From the NCBI RefSeq assembly GCF_020178975.1, contig NZ_JAHXBU010000043.1, forward strand, positions 162,867 to 226,866: 64,000 nucleotides of DNA, written 5' to 3'. Shown one piece after another: positions 36,953 through 45,961 of this stretch; the stretch's first letter is position 1, and every line of letters begins with the position of its first letter. The translations under genes and the position numbers were made by a program. The notes beneath the pieces are model-generated. The model was not told the origin of the DNA. It saw only the letters and a list, made by a program, of their open reading frames with translations, and did not search any database. This stretch comes from Cesiribacter sp. SM1 (lineage in GTDB: Bacteria > Bacteroidota > Bacteroidia > Cytophagales > Cyclobacteriaceae).

Positions 36953-37017
36953 AACGAGGGCGATAATTACTCCTGAAAAATAAACGAGGGCGAAAAATCA
37001 TGTTTTCGCTCCTCGTT
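36953..37017. repeat. CGAGGG hairpin locus R3
   Basis: AACGAGGGCGATAAT at 36953, then AACGAGGgCGAAAA (36983-36996) pairing with TTTTCGctCCTCGTT (37003-37017). Same arm family as R1 and R2. No integrase remnant is seen next to it; the RES-Xre pair follows directly. Confidence 0.7.
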
Positions 37018-37052
37018 CAATATTTGGAAAAACTAATCGGAAAGGATTATTA

Positions 37053-37084
37053 GAAATTTCCGTTTTATATAATGAAATTTCCGT
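37053..37084 (+). promoter_or_regulatory. Direct-repeat operator candidate of the RES-Xre pair
   Basis: GAAATTTCCGT occurs at 37053-37063 and again at 37074-37084, starts 21 bp apart (two helix turns). A TAAACTTG, one mismatch from the -7 box, overlaps just behind. This is where an antitoxin dimer pair would bind; the link to the antitoxin is inference. Confidence 0.55.
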
Positions 37085-37111
37085 AAACTTGAATAAGCAA
37101 CTAATTAACCC

Positions 37112-37525
37112 ATGGCAGCACAAGCACAAAATACGGATCTTGTAGTGGTGAAAGACAACCTGCAGTTGATTCATTTGCGGGATGAAGGGATTGATGTACA
37201 GTATTTCCGCAACCTGCAGGACTATACCAGCATGCCTAAAGCCGATCTGGCGCATTTTGTAGGTGTAGATCCCACAACTGTGGATAATTACCGGAAGCAA
37301 AACAAGAAGTTTACGGGCGACTCCGCCGAAAAGCTACTGAAGCTTCACCGGTTGTTTGCGTTGGGCGAAGAGTTGTTTGGCTCTACCGATGAGTTTACCG
37401 ACTGGCTGCACATGCCCTCTCCGGGACTAGAAGGCCAAAAACCCGTAGAGCTGCTGCACTCTATTACCGGCATTGGCGAAATTGAAAAGCAGCTCAATCG
37501 CATCATTCACGGCTACGTGGCCTAA
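37112..37525 (+). CDS. Xre/MbcA/ParS-type antitoxin (DUF2384)
   Basis: 137 residues. The N-terminal part holds a HTH (SMPKADLAHFVGVDPTTVDNY) and the C-terminal part the DUF2384/Xre-toxin-binding region (LFALGEELFGSTDEFTDWLH and PVELLHSITGIGEIEKQLNR). In the RES-Xre class the antitoxin covers the toxin active site and represses the operon. The RES gene starts 2 bp after its stop codon. Confidence 0.92.
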   Translation: MAAQAQNTDLVVVKDNLQLIHLRDEGIDVQYFRNLQDYTSMPKADLAHFVGVDPTTVDNYRKQNKKFTGDSAEKLLKLHRLFALGEELFGSTDEFTDWLHMPSPGLEGQKPVELLHSITGIGEIEKQLNRIIHGYVA

Positions 37526-37527
37526 GC

Positions 37528-38055
37528 ATGCTGCTCTACCGCATTATCTTTTCTAAATACGCTGAAGCGAAATTTGCGCCTGGAGAATCGGGACGCTGGA
37601 ATCTAGATGGTGAGCGTGTACTCTACACCAGCACCTCTCCCGCCCTGGCCATGTCGGAAACCATGGCTCACCGGCTGGGCCAGGGCTTTCTTTCTGCTGG
37701 CTACAGCCTCATCACCTTTGAAGTTTCCGATAAAATTCCTTTCGAAGAAATAAGTCGCAGCCAGTTGCCCGAAGACTGGCGCCTGTATTCCAGCTATTCC
37801 ATCAGCCAGCCGCTGGGCTCAGACTGGTTTAGTAAAAAGAGAACACTCCTACTGCGTGTGCCCTCTGCCGTGGTGCCAGGAGACCATAATGTCGTTGTCA
37901 ATGCCACACATCCCGAGTATGACCAGCTCCGGGAAATCAGCAGGGAAGCTTTTCCGTTTGATCAGCGTTTTATTCAGGCTGATGAGGAGCTGAAAGAGAG
38001 CCGTTCCAAAAAGGCGAAAGAAGTGAAATGGGGCAGCAGAAAGAAGAAGAATTAA
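37528..38055 (+). CDS. RES-domain toxin (NAD-degrading)
   Basis: 175 residues with a RES domain: GRWNLDGERVLYTSTSPALA with the conserved Arg and Tyr, then SETMAHR and later NVVVNATHPEYDQ. Characterised RES toxins deplete NAD, so free toxin stops growth. The C-terminal 20 residues are Lys/Ser-rich. Directly downstream of the antitoxin, 2-bp gap. Full length and apparently intact. Confidence 0.92.
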   Translation: MLLYRIIFSKYAEAKFAPGESGRWNLDGERVLYTSTSPALAMSETMAHRLGQGFLSAGYSLITFEVSDKIPFEEISRSQLPEDWRLYSSYSISQPLGSDWFSKKRTLLLRVPSAVVPGDHNVVVNATHPEYDQLREISREAFPFDQRFIQADEELKESRSKKAKEVKWGSRKKKN

Positions 38056-38226
38056 ATCATTAGGGTAGCTTCTAAGCTTATGTTCCTGTAGGTTTTTCTA
38101 CCACCAGCAGAGTATCTGCAGCTGGTTAGTAATTTTATAAAACCGGCAGAATAATGCTTTTCTCACTACTAGCTGAAAAAGCATCTTTATTACCTGAAGA
38201 TAGGTAAAGTTTGAGCATAGGCATCG

Positions 38227-38889
38227 TCAGTCTTCCAGGCAGCTAAGACTATCCTGCTGATGCCTGTGTTGAACCAGCAAACGAAAATTTTCACGAACAA
38301 GCTCCAGCGAAGTACAGCCTACTTCTTTGTTAGCAACCAATGCTGATCGAGGGTTGTTAGCCGCTGCCGATCTGGTAGTAAATTTCTTTTCAAGGCACCG
38401 TACTGGCTGGTTATCGACTATGTAAAACCTATTTTCTGTTATCTCTTCTTTGACAGCCTCCGGTTCCTTAGCCTGAGAATCAAAGCTCCACGACATACGG
38501 TCAAAAAATACAAAATACAGGCTACTGTCTTTTACAAAGTAATGATCCGTTGCATCATGATGGCTATATTCGTTGTAGGTATGCCTGATCAGGCGCAGCT
38601 GTCCATTTTCTGAAAAGTATTGAACGTTCCCCTGCTTTTCGCCGTGACAATTATAACCAAAGGAAGTAGAATCCATGGAATGGTGCTCTATTTTGGAAAG
38701 CACGTAAGCATAGGCTTCTTCGATGTCTTCAATCGTATTGATAGCTGAAAGTGTTGCAGCAGTATCAGCAGGGGATTCCTCTGCACCTGCAACCGCTTCT
38801 AGGGTAGAATCTTCAGCAACTGTAGTATCTGATTTTTCCCGGCAAGACAGCAGGCTAAAGAAAACCATAAAATATAATAATAATCTCAT
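38227..38889 (-). CDS. Hypothetical lipoprotein
   Basis: 220 residues, not recognised. A lipoprotein signal (FFSLLSC, Cys16) is followed by an acidic, Ala/Thr-rich linker to about 50, then a domain with GQLRLIRHTYNEY and SLYFVFFDRMSWSF, which suggests a beta-sheet fold as in proteins that store input/output text-like repeats. Cysteines near 80, 164 and 191 could pair. Likely envelope-located. Alone on the minus strand. Confidence 0.65.
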   Translation of the reverse strand: MRLLLYFMVFFSLLSCREKSDTTVAEDSTLEAVAGAEESPADTAATLSAINTIEDIEEAYAYVLSKIEHHSMDSTSFGYNCHGEKQGNVQYFSENGQLRLIRHTYNEYSHHDATDHYFVKDSSLYFVFFDRMSWSFDSQAKEPEAVKEEITENRFYIVDNQPVRCLEKKFTTRSAAANNPRSALVANKEVGCTSLELVRENFRLLVQHRHQQDSLSCLED

Positions 38890-39150
38890 ACTGAACTGAT
38901 GTTGGCCTTATGTTAACTTTAAGCTATTGCGATGGTTCAGAAGGAGACGCTGCTTATTAACTTCAGATACCATACTTTTTTAATACACAGCTCTATGTCT
39001 ACGTAACCATGACAACTCCTCAAGCACCAAACCCAGCAACAAGTATAGTGTTTTAACACTCACAACCACAAAGGTATCAAGTTAAATACTGTAGGCTTGG
39101 CACTGGCGATCAGCTTTTGGTTTTCTTCCGAAAGAAGTTAGGGCATTCCA

Positions 39151-39771
39151 TCACTTCCCATACTTGTTTGGATCGAGCCCCAACCTTTGGATCGTTAACT
39201 GATGAGGCGTAAGAGGAGGTTCTTTCTGTGGCTTAATGCCTTGGGTAGGTGGATTACCTCCTTTTATTATGGGAGGCTGCTGGTCGATCGGTTGAATTCC
39301 AGAAAAGCTCATTAATGGATTTGTTTGACGGTCCTGCTGTATTGCGTTCAGCTTAAGCCCCATTGCGTTTAGCATTTGTCGCATCTCCTTCATCTGCACC
39401 AGCATGGGCTGATAAAAGGCAAAGTATTCACCAAGAGCTACTGCACCAGCACCCACCATTGATTCCATGATGCCGGAACCAGTCATTCCATTGGTTTGAG
39501 GAGGTGCTGTTTCCTGTAACACATTTTGAGCGGGCACCTGAGAAGGCATAGAGGGTGCAGGCATGGGTGTAGGATATAAGGATTCTGCTCCTATTGCATT
39601 TATGACTGGATGGATAGCCTTTTGGTAATGGCCACTTACATAAGTATAGCCTTTGCGCTTGTAACACGCCATTACCCGGCATGAAGCCGAGCAATAGCGA
39701 TGATTTTTTCTTTTAGCTTCAAAGCTCTCAAAGCAGTGAATGCAGTTTTTGATTTTAATTTTCTGACACAT
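39151..39771 (-). CDS. Zinc-ribbon-like hypothetical protein
   Basis: 206 residues. The first 35 hold a Cys4-type motif, CIHC at 10-13 and YCSASC at 27-32, typical of small zinc ribbons. The rest is low-complexity, rich in Pro, Gln, Met (residues 60-100 and 155-190), with a short helix in the middle (MLVQMKEMRQMLNAMGLKL). Such proteins occur in integrated elements of Bacteroidota. Function unknown; a nucleic-acid-binding or mobilisation accessory role is a guess. The HTH gene at 39919 lies upstream on the same strand. Confidence 0.6.
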   Translation of the reverse strand: MCQKIKIKNCIHCFESFEAKRKNHRYCSASCRVMACYKRKGYTYVSGHYQKAIHPVINAIGAESLYPTPMPAPSMPSQVPAQNVLQETAPPQTNGMTGSGIMESMVGAGAVALGEYFAFYQPMLVQMKEMRQMLNAMGLKLNAIQQDRQTNPLMSFSGIQPIDQQPPIIKGGNPPTQGIKPQKEPPLTPHQLTIQRLGLDPNKYGK

Positions 39772-39918
39772 GCCATTTTGCTTTTAGAAGTCGGATTCGA
39801 CTCGGTTAGAAATTAATTGTGTAGGTCCAGCCAAGGCTGGTTGATTTGAAGTCAGCAGGAATTGCTGACTTGCGAGGGTTAATGCTTGCCTTTAATATTT
39901 ATTAAACTGAAGGTTGAT

Positions 39919-40218
39919 TCATGCAGCAAACCGTTTGTTTCTTGCTATCAATTCTTCAATATCAGCCATTTCATAAAAAACAGTTCCTCCCATTTTTGAG
40001 AAGGCTAACTGATTAGAGTTTCGCATTTTCCAAAACCATGTTTCTTTTTTACCAAGAAGTAACATGGCCTGTTTTTCAGTGATCCAGTTCTTTAGTTTTG
40101 GGAGGGAATCATTCTCATCAGCTTTACTTTTAAGAAACTTTAAAACCTCTTTCACTTCTTCAAAATCAGCAAGGGACATTAGTACCACTGTTTCGTTCTT
40201 GTCATTTAAATTTTTCAT
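39919..40218 (-). CDS. Excisionase-like HTH protein
   Basis: 99 residues. An N-terminal helix is followed by a MerR/Xis-like winged HTH (NWITEKQAMLLLGKKETWFW and MGGTVFYEMADIEELI). In Bacteroidota elements such proteins act as excisionase or as element regulators. It may work with the integrase at 29419, but it is 9 kb away and on the other strand, so it could belong to a different element. Confidence 0.75.
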   Translation of the reverse strand: MKNLNDKNETVVLMSLADFEEVKEVLKFLKSKADENDSLPKLKNWITEKQAMLLLGKKETWFWKMRNSNQLAFSKMGGTVFYEMADIEELIARNKRFAA

Positions 40219-41055
40219 TTTTGTAATTGAATAAAATTTTCATATATATTTTAAATGTGATTTTTATACCTGCAGATGTGTTGACGCCCGGGAAATTGGG
40301 CGCAGGTAGTTTGTAGAGAAAGCGGACTGTCTCTCTTCTTCCAGATGTGAAAGCTAGGATACTACTTTGGGGGTAGAATAATCCATCTTGCCGTTTTGTT
40401 CTAAGCCCAGATGCTTGGTACATGCATGACTACCAGCTCTGATTGCTATCCTGAACAAATACTAATCGGGAATTTTGGATCAACCTTATGAGAAGGATCT
40501 CTGAATAGGTTATTTGTTGATCCAGGTACGCTGATGTAGAACCACCAAGCGCAAGCCATCAGCAAGCCTTGCTTGTGAGTGACTGATGCAAATATACGGA
40601 TAATCTTAAATCGCAAAACCAAAAAAGGTCAACAGGTAAGTTAAAAGCAGTTTTTAATCATTAAGAGTACAATTTTACCATACTAGCATAACCTTGCTCT
40701 GTAGCTAGCTTTTTTTATTTTTATCCGCTCGCAATGCTGACTCAGTATACGTAAAACATTAACCTGAATAAAATTTAACAGATGCAGCGTCGGATAGAAT
40801 CCTATTTATCAGCTACATGACTTTCAAATTTGCTAGTATGCTATGGCAAAAGAATTTTTATAATTAAGTAAGATAATAAGCAGATTTTTGAAATTTTCCT
40901 CTTTCGGCGATACAGAACGGCACACCGGCAGTATGATGCCGGTTTCTGGCTTCACAAGAAGAATACCTATCTATTTTAAACTTGACCGGCAACATACTTC
41001 CGGAATCCAATAAAATGTCACCGCTTGAAAATGCAGATAAGGAAAGTTGTTATTT
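40219..41055. other. Long non-coding gap upstream of the HTH gene
   Basis: 837 bp with no supported gene. A minus-strand TATATTTG (40589-40596) fits the -7 consensus and could drive the HTH gene with a 370-base leader. GGATCAAC near 40477 and GTTGATCC near 40514 form an inverted repeat. The region may be a former attachment or transfer-origin area of an element. Confidence 0.4.
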
Positions 41056-41390
41056 ATGAATAGAAAAGCAGAAGTTTACTATACCAGTGTGCTAGCAGGT
41101 CTCCTGGAAAAAGCACCTAGCGGAATCTTTAATTTCCGATACGCTGAAAGGCATCTAGCAGATCCAAGCCTGCCTGCCATCAGCCTCTCCCTCCAAAAAG
41201 TCAACCCGAGTACCAGGCGCAGAACCTCCCCCCCTTCTTTGGCCTGTTGTCCAAGGGAGAAAATAAGCAAACGGAATGCAGACTATTATAGATTGATGAA
41301 AACGACCATCTCAGCCTACTTATCAAAACTGCAGGGACAGAGACTATTGGTGCAATAACTGTAAGATCTTTAGAAGAATGGATTGAGTAG
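41056..41390 (+). pseudogene. Broken hipA N-terminal (HipS-like) gene
   Basis: The first frame reads MNRKAEVYYTSVLAGLLEK and on to ISLSL, the start of HipA N-terminal subdomain proteins. A one-base loss near 41195 shifts the frame; the next frame continues PKSQPEYQAQNLPPFFGLLS and NKQTECRLL, hits a TAG at about 41291-41293 where Lys is expected, and goes on IDENDHLSLLIKTAGTETIG to a stop at 41388. Both lesions fall in a gene that would otherwise be about 111 codons, the size of the stand-alone HipS-type protein of split hipBST operons. No hipB or hipT is left beside it. Confidence 0.75.
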
Positions 41391-41613
41391 CTTGCCTGAA
41401 GAAAAGGACTGATTACTGATAGATCTGGAAATAAAGAGCAGGTAAATTTCTTTCAATAGATCAGTCTTTTCTAAAAAGCCAAGTCAAGGCAGCGCCAGTT
41501 TTTGCGAAGACTGAGATAGAAAACAGCAGTTATTCCTATTATCCTACACCTCTTTAACAAAAGCTTGTTATCAAACAGCGCAAGTGCTATTTTGGGTTGT
41601 TGTCGCTTGCCAC

Positions 41614-42336
41614 ATGAAACAGTATACATTAAAGCCAGATGCCTTTAGGGAGATCAAAAAGAAAATTCTTTTCAGATCAGTTCCTCTCATGCTCATCGCC
41701 CTAACCGTAGGCGTTGGCATAAGCTACTTTAATTCTTCCAATCCTGAAAGCAGCCTCAAGAACTTATACTTTATCATTCCTGCAGGAATCGCCCTTGTCA
41801 TCATTGGCATTAAGAGAGGAACCAATCAGCAAAAGCAGCTACTGGAAAGCTATACCCTCACCTTCGCGGAAGATGCCGTTATCCGGGAGCAAAAGAACAC
41901 GCCTACCATTCGTCTTGCTTATAGTGAAATCAGGGAAATCATCAAAGATCATAGTGGTAGCTACCTTATCAGGGGACAGCACCTTCACTCGGCCATTGTA
42001 GTGCCGATCCACATCCAGGATCCTGACCAGTTGGAGGAAGCCCTTCAGCAAATTCGTCCGCTGAGCCTTGCAAGCAGTAGCACAAGTCTGAAAAATCGCC
42101 TACTCTCCTTTCTTCCTTTTGCTGTTTTGGGATTGATGGCCGTGATATACATAAGTAGCAATAAGCTGCTGGTGGGTATTTGCGGCACTTTGCTTACAGG
42201 AAGCATGCTATGGTCGTTTGTGCAGATTCAGCGCAGCAAGAACTACGATCGGAAAACAAAAAGAAACAGCTATTGGATTGCGCTGGTGCTACTGTCTGTG
42301 ATTGCCATTATGATCGCAAAATTATCAGCCCCTTAG
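41614..42336 (+). CDS. Hypothetical membrane protein
   Basis: 240 residues from the ATG at 41614 (an upstream TTG at 41584 adds 10 residues of no clear meaning). Two helices at about 20-40 and 50-68, a soluble middle with PH-like strands (LTFAEDAVIREQKNTPTIRL), then helices near 165-185, 190-205 and 220-238. This plan resembles bacterial PH-domain membrane proteins but I cannot name the family. It lies 120 bp before the two-gene DUF4132 unit and may belong to it. Confidence 0.6.
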   Translation: MKQYTLKPDAFREIKKKILFRSVPLMLIALTVGVGISYFNSSNPESSLKNLYFIIPAGIALVIIGIKRGTNQQKQLLESYTLTFAEDAVIREQKNTPTIRLAYSEIREIIKDHSGSYLIRGQHLHSAIVVPIHIQDPDQLEEALQQIRPLSLASSSTSLKNRLLSFLPFAVLGLMAVIYISSNKLLVGICGTLLTGSMLWSFVQIQRSKNYDRKTKRNSYWIALVLLSVIAIMIAKLSAP

Positions 42337-42456
42337 CACACCTCTCCTTTACAGCCCTAAGAGGAGCAGCCTTACAAGAGGCCAATCTGCTTAAGCATGA
42401 GAAGAAGTTCGTTCTCTTAACTTTTCCCATAACAAAATAATCAACCTGCTAAAAAT

Positions 42457-42855
42457 ATGGCCGCTATATCCATCAGCATAAAAGACAAAACGTTCGGAGG
42501 CAACATCATCAATGAAATCACTGTCTCCCTGGAGCGGGAATTGACCACTGTAAAAGACATCATTGAAGCCAGGGTGTACGCCGAAGTGGAAATGCACAAC
42601 AGCAAACTTCCTGAATATTTTAAGGGACTTGTGCAGCCAACAGACGCTGAGCGTACCTTAAATGGTTACAAACTGAAGGGTATCAGAAAAGTGGATCCGG
42701 AGCAGCAGGTTTTTATCGCATTGAATGCTTTCCAGCGCAATGGGTTCTTTGTGCTCATTGACAACCAACAAGCTACCACTCTGGAGCAGGAAGTGCTTGT
42801 GAATCCACAAACCAGCATTAGTTTCATAAAAATAACCCAGCTTGTAGGCGGCTGA
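42457..42855 (+). CDS. Small partner protein of the DUF4132 gene
   Basis: 132 residues, not recognised. Predicted alpha/beta, no signal, no membrane helix. The start AISISIKDKTFGGNIINEIT and the end FVLIDNQQATTLEQEV suggest a compact beta-rich fold with a central helix. Its stop codon is 11 bp before the DUF4132 gene, so the two are co-transcribed and the products may bind each other. Confidence 0.6.
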   Translation: MAAISISIKDKTFGGNIINEITVSLERELTTVKDIIEARVYAEVEMHNSKLPEYFKGLVQPTDAERTLNGYKLKGIRKVDPEQQVFIALNAFQRNGFFVLIDNQQATTLEQEVLVNPQTSISFIKITQLVGG

Positions 42856-42866
42856 TCCACATCCCC

Positions 42867-45410
42867 ATGTCCATACTAGATTTCTTTAAGAAGGGCCCGA
42901 AAGGCGATGCTGAGCATAGCCCTGTGCTCAACCCAGAAGCCTCACAGCTGGTAGACCAGCTTGTGCAGGAGGCTTTAACAATAAAAGACACCTATTCCCT
43001 TCCCCCTCTCAGCAAGCTGGAAGCGTACCAGCACATAAAGAATAAGTCGGATAGCTTTAAAAAAGATGCTATCAAAGCCATTCCCGAAAAGATTGCCTAT
43101 TTCAGAAAAAAGATGGGGAATGGAGCCTTCGCCGGCAATAACTATTATTCCAGGGAAATCCTGCAGCAGCTTTTCAGTCAACTGGTACGGGGCAAGCTTC
43201 CTTATGAGGATGAGGAACTGCTCACGCTGGTCCGCACAACCGTAAGCCTGCTCGATGTGAACGACTATTATTCGGGGATTCCCTTCAAACCCCTGCTTTC
43301 TAAAATTGAGGAGAACTTTACCCGCACAGGCAAGAGCACTAGCCTGGAATCCGCACTGGAACTGCTCTTGGTGAAAGAAAGCGAATATATGTACTCAGAT
43401 GCTCGTAGCCTCAACAATCGTATACGCTACCTGCTCAAGGGCTCATCGGAGTTGAAGGTCGATCAGAACGACCAGCTAGGCAAATCCATTGCGCAGTACC
43501 TGAACGAACTGCCAGAAGAGCCCCTAAAAGAAAAATGGCTAAAGTTGATTGACCACCTGGCATCTGTTGGGGATAAAGCAGCCCCTACTAAAAAGTGGAT
43601 GCAGGACACCCATGTAATACTAGAGGAATTAGAGCACAGCCACTTTACCAGGCAAGCCATTGCATGGCTTGAGCTTTGTAAGGCAAGTATTCAGGCCTAT
43701 CATAAAAACCCAAGGCAAGTTTGGGACGAGGGATTGGGGTATCCCTCCCAGGCATCCAGCATGTTTCTGACGGATGTGAATCACAACCTGCTAAAAGCAA
43801 TGATCTGGGCAGCCGGGGTAGTCAATGATCCGGACCTCAACAGTGCCCTGGACGACTACGGACAGTGGGCGCTGAAAAAGATGCCTGGTGTAGGGGTTCT
43901 TTCCCTGAAGACCGGCAATGCCTGCCTGTATAGCTTTTCAATCCTGCCTTTCAGGGATGGCATCAGCAGGCTTACAAAGTTCAGGAAAAAGATTAAGCAT
44001 GGCAGCGTGCTGAAGCAGATCGACAAGTGCATCAGACAGATCTCTGAAAGAGAAGGATATAGTGAGGCTGAGCTCGAAGAAATGGGCGTGCCCGATTATG
44101 GCCTGAACACCAATGGCTTTTTGCTAACCAGCATGGGTGATTATACAGCCCATTTTCAAATCACAGGCATGTCTACTTATACTCTCAGCTGGGAAAAGGA
44201 AGAGAAGAAACAGGCTTCTGTACCCGCCGCCGTTAAAACAGGTGAAAAAGAAGCCCTGGGCAGACTTAAGAAACAAATTAAAGAAATAGAGGCGCAGCTC
44301 CCGGCTCAAAGAGACCGAATTGAACAGCTGTATCTGAAGCCCCGCAGCATCCGCTTTACGAATTGGGAGACTTATTACTTAAATCAACCCCTGGTATCTA
44401 TCCTGGCCAGAAAGCTGATCTGGCATTTCTCCGATGGAAAGCAGAAAGCTGAAGGCCTTTACCTGGACGGCCGCATGCGGGATGTGACCGGCGCGCCCCT
44501 GGATTGGATCGGCCCCGAAACCGAGGTACAGCTCTGGCATCCCATTGGCTTTGAAGCATCCTATGTGCTGGAATGGAGAAACGTACTCCTGCAGCGGCAA
44601 ATTGTGCAGCCTTTCAAGCAGGCTTTCCGGGAAGTATACCTGCAGACAGATGCTGAACTCAATACTGGGAGCTATTCCAACCGATTTGCCGCCCATGTAC
44701 TGCGCCAGCATCAGTTCACCGCCCTTTGCAAGCAAAGAGGCTGGCACTATAGGCTGCAAGGAAACTGGGACTCTCATAACACCCCCTTTGTACTGGTGCC
44801 GCATTGGAACATCAGGGCTGAGTATTTTGTAGATGCCGATGGTAATGGTACTACTACTGAATCAGGCATTTTCAACCATGTATTTACCGATCAGGTACGC
44901 TTCTACGACAACAGGCGCCAGCTGAACATGGACGAGGTCCCTGCCATAGTCTTCAGCGAAATTATGCGCGACGTAGACCTGTTTGTTGGCGTTACCAGCA
45001 TTGGCAATGATCCTACCTGGCAGGATGGTGGCAACGACCAACACAATACCTACTGGCGCGAGTATTCTTTCGGCGATCTTTCAGAATCAGCCAAAATCCG
45101 GGAAGGGGTGCTGAAGAACCTGATTCCCTGCCTTAAGATTGCCCCTCAGTGCTCCTTTGATGGTAAGTTCTTGAAGGTTCGGGGCCAGCTGCGCGATTAC
45201 AAAATTCACATGGGCAGTGGCAACATCCTGATGTCGCCCAATGACCAATACCTTTGTATTGTACCTGACCGAAAAGCCACTAAGGGGGATCACCTGTTCC
45301 TTCCTTTCGAAGGAGACAGCATGCTTTCCATCATCATCAGCAAAGCATTCCTGCTGGCTGAAGACAATAAGATCACAGATCCTACGATCGTCAGACAGTT
45401 GAAATTTTAA
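42867..45410 (+). CDS. DUF4132-family protein (MolR-like)
   Basis: 847 residues, cytosolic. The N-terminal 450 residues are helical and repeat-like. The C-terminal half carries the DUF4132 hallmark region, VLEWRNVLLQRQIVQPFKQA, REVYLQTDAELNTGSYSNRF and HVLRQHQF, then a last domain with GQLRDYKIHMGSGNILMSPN. The family includes E. coli YehI/MolR-type proteins of unknown activity. No catalytic motif can be named. The neighbouring 132-residue gene and a membrane protein upstream may form a three-gene unit. It ends 160 bp before an IS3-family copy. Confidence 0.75.
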   Translation: MSILDFFKKGPKGDAEHSPVLNPEASQLVDQLVQEALTIKDTYSLPPLSKLEAYQHIKNKSDSFKKDAIKAIPEKIAYFRKKMGNGAFAGNNYYSREILQQLFSQLVRGKLPYEDEELLTLVRTTVSLLDVNDYYSGIPFKPLLSKIEENFTRTGKSTSLESALELLLVKESEYMYSDARSLNNRIRYLLKGSSELKVDQNDQLGKSIAQYLNELPEEPLKEKWLKLIDHLASVGDKAAPTKKWMQDTHVILEELEHSHFTRQAIAWLELCKASIQAYHKNPRQVWDEGLGYPSQASSMFLTDVNHNLLKAMIWAAGVVNDPDLNSALDDYGQWALKKMPGVGVLSLKTGNACLYSFSILPFRDGISRLTKFRKKIKHGSVLKQIDKCIRQISEREGYSEAELEEMGVPDYGLNTNGFLLTSMGDYTAHFQITGMSTYTLSWEKEEKKQASVPAAVKTGEKEALGRLKKQIKEIEAQLPAQRDRIEQLYLKPRSIRFTNWETYYLNQPLVSILARKLIWHFSDGKQKAEGLYLDGRMRDVTGAPLDWIGPETEVQLWHPIGFEASYVLEWRNVLLQRQIVQPFKQAFREVYLQTDAELNTGSYSNRFAAHVLRQHQFTALCKQRGWHYRLQGNWDSHNTPFVLVPHWNIRAEYFVDADGNGTTTESGIFNHVFTDQVRFYDNRRQLNMDEVPAIVFSEIMRDVDLFVGVTSIGNDPTWQDGGNDQHNTYWREYSFGDLSESAKIREGVLKNLIPCLKIAPQCSFDGKFLKVRGQLRDYKIHMGSGNILMSPNDQYLCIVPDRKATKGDHLFLPFEGDSMLSIIISKAFLLAEDNKITDPTIVRQLKF

Positions 45411-45652
45411 ATAGGATAGAAAATCATGATTAGGTTATGGGTACCTACAATCCTAATCTTTCATTTATATCATTCTAACGGAGAGATAGAACAACTTCAG
45501 GCGCAGGAGCAAAATATACCACAAGCATTCACTTTAATTAAATTTAACAGATAAGCGAACCGCCTGGAGATCATGACCTCCCCCCAATAAATCGGACCGT
45601 TGTAAAGTAGAGGAATCGGGCAATTTCTTAACTTATAAAAAAGGAGATTGCC

Positions 45653-45934
45653 ATGAAAAAATCTAAGTTCACAGAAGCGCAAATTCTCTTTGCCCTGAAG
45701 CAATCCGAGACGGGTGTGAAGGTTGAAGAAGTATGCCGCAAGATGGGCATTAGCGAAGCTACCTTCTACAACTGGAACCGGGTCGCCGGGCGAAAGAAAT
45801 ATGGAGGGCTAGGAGTATCAGAACTGCGCAAGCTACGCCAGCTGGAGGAGGAAAATCAGCAGCTCAAAAAGTTGGTAGCAGATCTAAGCTTGGACAAACA
45901 AATGCTGCAGGATGTGCTGAAAAAAAAGCTTTAG
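45653..45934 (+). CDS. IS3-family transposase OrfA
   Basis: 93 residues: HTH of the IS3 OrfA type (FTEAQILFALKQSETGVKVE, MGISEATFYNW) and a leucine-zipper-like helix (LRQLEEENQQLKKLVADLSL). After FYNW there is NRVAGR before KKYGG, which looks longer than in relatives. The gene ends at an A8 run, the normal place for a -1 frameshift into OrfB. Confidence 0.9.
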   Translation: MKKSKFTEAQILFALKQSETGVKVEEVCRKMGISEATFYNWNRVAGRKKYGGLGVSELRKLRQLEEENQQLKKLVADLSLDKQMLQDVLKKKL

Positions 45935-45961
45935 GGCCAGGCCTATTGAGGGGCCTGGCCC
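45920..45961 (+). promoter_or_regulatory. Programmed -1 frameshift site of the IS3 element
   Basis: Eight A at 45920-45927, a 6-base spacer, then a 10-bp stem GGGCCAGGCC (45934-45943) with GGCCTGGCCC (45952-45961), 8-base loop. A -1 slip on the A run joins OrfA to the OrfB frame (KKKALGPGLLRGLAQSLMTN). The stem-loop spacing is classic for a stimulator. Confidence 0.8.

Noticed and set aside
30632..37017. CRISPR array or integron attC sites formed by the CGAGGG repeats
   Set aside because: Only three loci, kilobases apart, with no regular spacers and no cas or intI gene; they are hairpins behind integrases.
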